From positions 1-5,027 of the forward strand of contig JAEZMT010000472.1 of assembly GCA_023442085.1 (NCBI GenBank): 5,027 nucleotides of DNA, given 5' to 3'. The translations under genes and the position numbers were made by a program. Positions within the stretch are counted from its first letter, which is position 1, and every line of letters begins with the position of its first letter. Shown here piece by piece: positions 4,922-5,027 of this stretch. The notes beneath the pieces are model-generated. The model ran no database searches and had not been told where the DNA came from. It was given only the letters and a program-made list of their open reading frames with translations. This stretch comes from Pseudomonadota bacterium. Its GTDB lineage: Bacteria > Pseudomonadota > Alphaproteobacteria > Rhizobiales > Xanthobacteraceae.

Positions 4922-5027
4922 ATGAAGTATGGGGATTTCCCGAAGATCACCTCGTTCAATGGCGTCGCCGGCTTCCGCGCGCATCTCGCCGAGCTGGGCG
5001 CGGACATGCCCTGCGACGACATCGTGG
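4922..5027 (+). CDS. N-terminal fragment, probably an Old-Yellow-Enzyme-like NADH:flavin oxidoreductase
   Basis: Only 35 codons are visible before the right edge. The start is firm: ATG with AAGGAGG 6 nt upstream and a promoter-operator further up. The peptide begins MKYGDFPKI and continues with GVAGFRAHLAELGADMPCDD. A Phe-Arg-x-His/Tyr-Leu-x-x-Leu-Gly, then Leu/Met-Pro-Cys/Val-Asp-Asp pattern is what I recall at the N-terminus of a family of FMN-dependent NADH:flavin oxidoreductases (Old Yellow Enzyme fold), upstream of their barrel. No FMN or catalytic residue is within the window, so this is recognition from a short segment only and could be wrong. As the probable second target of the TetR repressor it would act with the CoA-transferase in the same pathway, perhaps reducing an unsaturated acid or CoA ester. 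Confidence 0.5.
   Translation, partial: MKYGDFPKITSFNGVAGFRAHLAELGADMPCDDIV

Overview
The window is very GC-rich with dense G/C third positions, and it carries a palindromic repeat built on a CTTGT-loop hairpin that I recall as common in Rhizobiales-type alphaproteobacteria. Together with the gene set (alphaproteobacterial-type ferredoxin-NADP reductase, beta-like glutathione S-transferase, YdiF-type CoA-transferase, TetR regulator) this suggests a metabolically versatile Hyphomicrobiales/Rhizobiales chromosome. Genus cannot be decided from the sequence alone.

Left part (1-1909), all minus strand: the N-terminal end of a cation-transporting P-type ATPase (running off the left edge), a beta-like glutathione S-transferase, a 115-bp palindromic repeat element, and a complete 257-aa ferredoxin-NADP reductase (fpr). 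These look like ordinary housekeeping or stress genes.

Right part (about 1986-5027), all plus strand: a strong sigma70-like promoter with an 18-bp TetR-type operator laid over its -10 box, a 534-aa family I acyl-CoA:acetate/3-ketoacid CoA-transferase, then a TetR/AcrR regulator 53 nt behind it. A 481-nt intergenic region follows, holding two unrelated repeat elements and, at its right end, a second promoter with a near-identical operator in almost the same geometry. This second promoter drives a gene cut off by the right edge, of which 35 residues are visible; it resembles the N-terminus of an Old-Yellow-Enzyme-like NADH:flavin oxidoreductase family.

The most informative signal is the matched pair of promoter-operators at about 1986-2028 and 4803-4844. 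It predicts that the TetR protein represses its own CoA-transferase-tetR operon and the downstream gene as one local regulon, probably an inducible pathway for activating and reducing an organic acid whose identity the sequence does not reveal. I see no RNA genes, CRISPR arrays, transposases or phage genes, and nothing that I would defend as a wholly new system.
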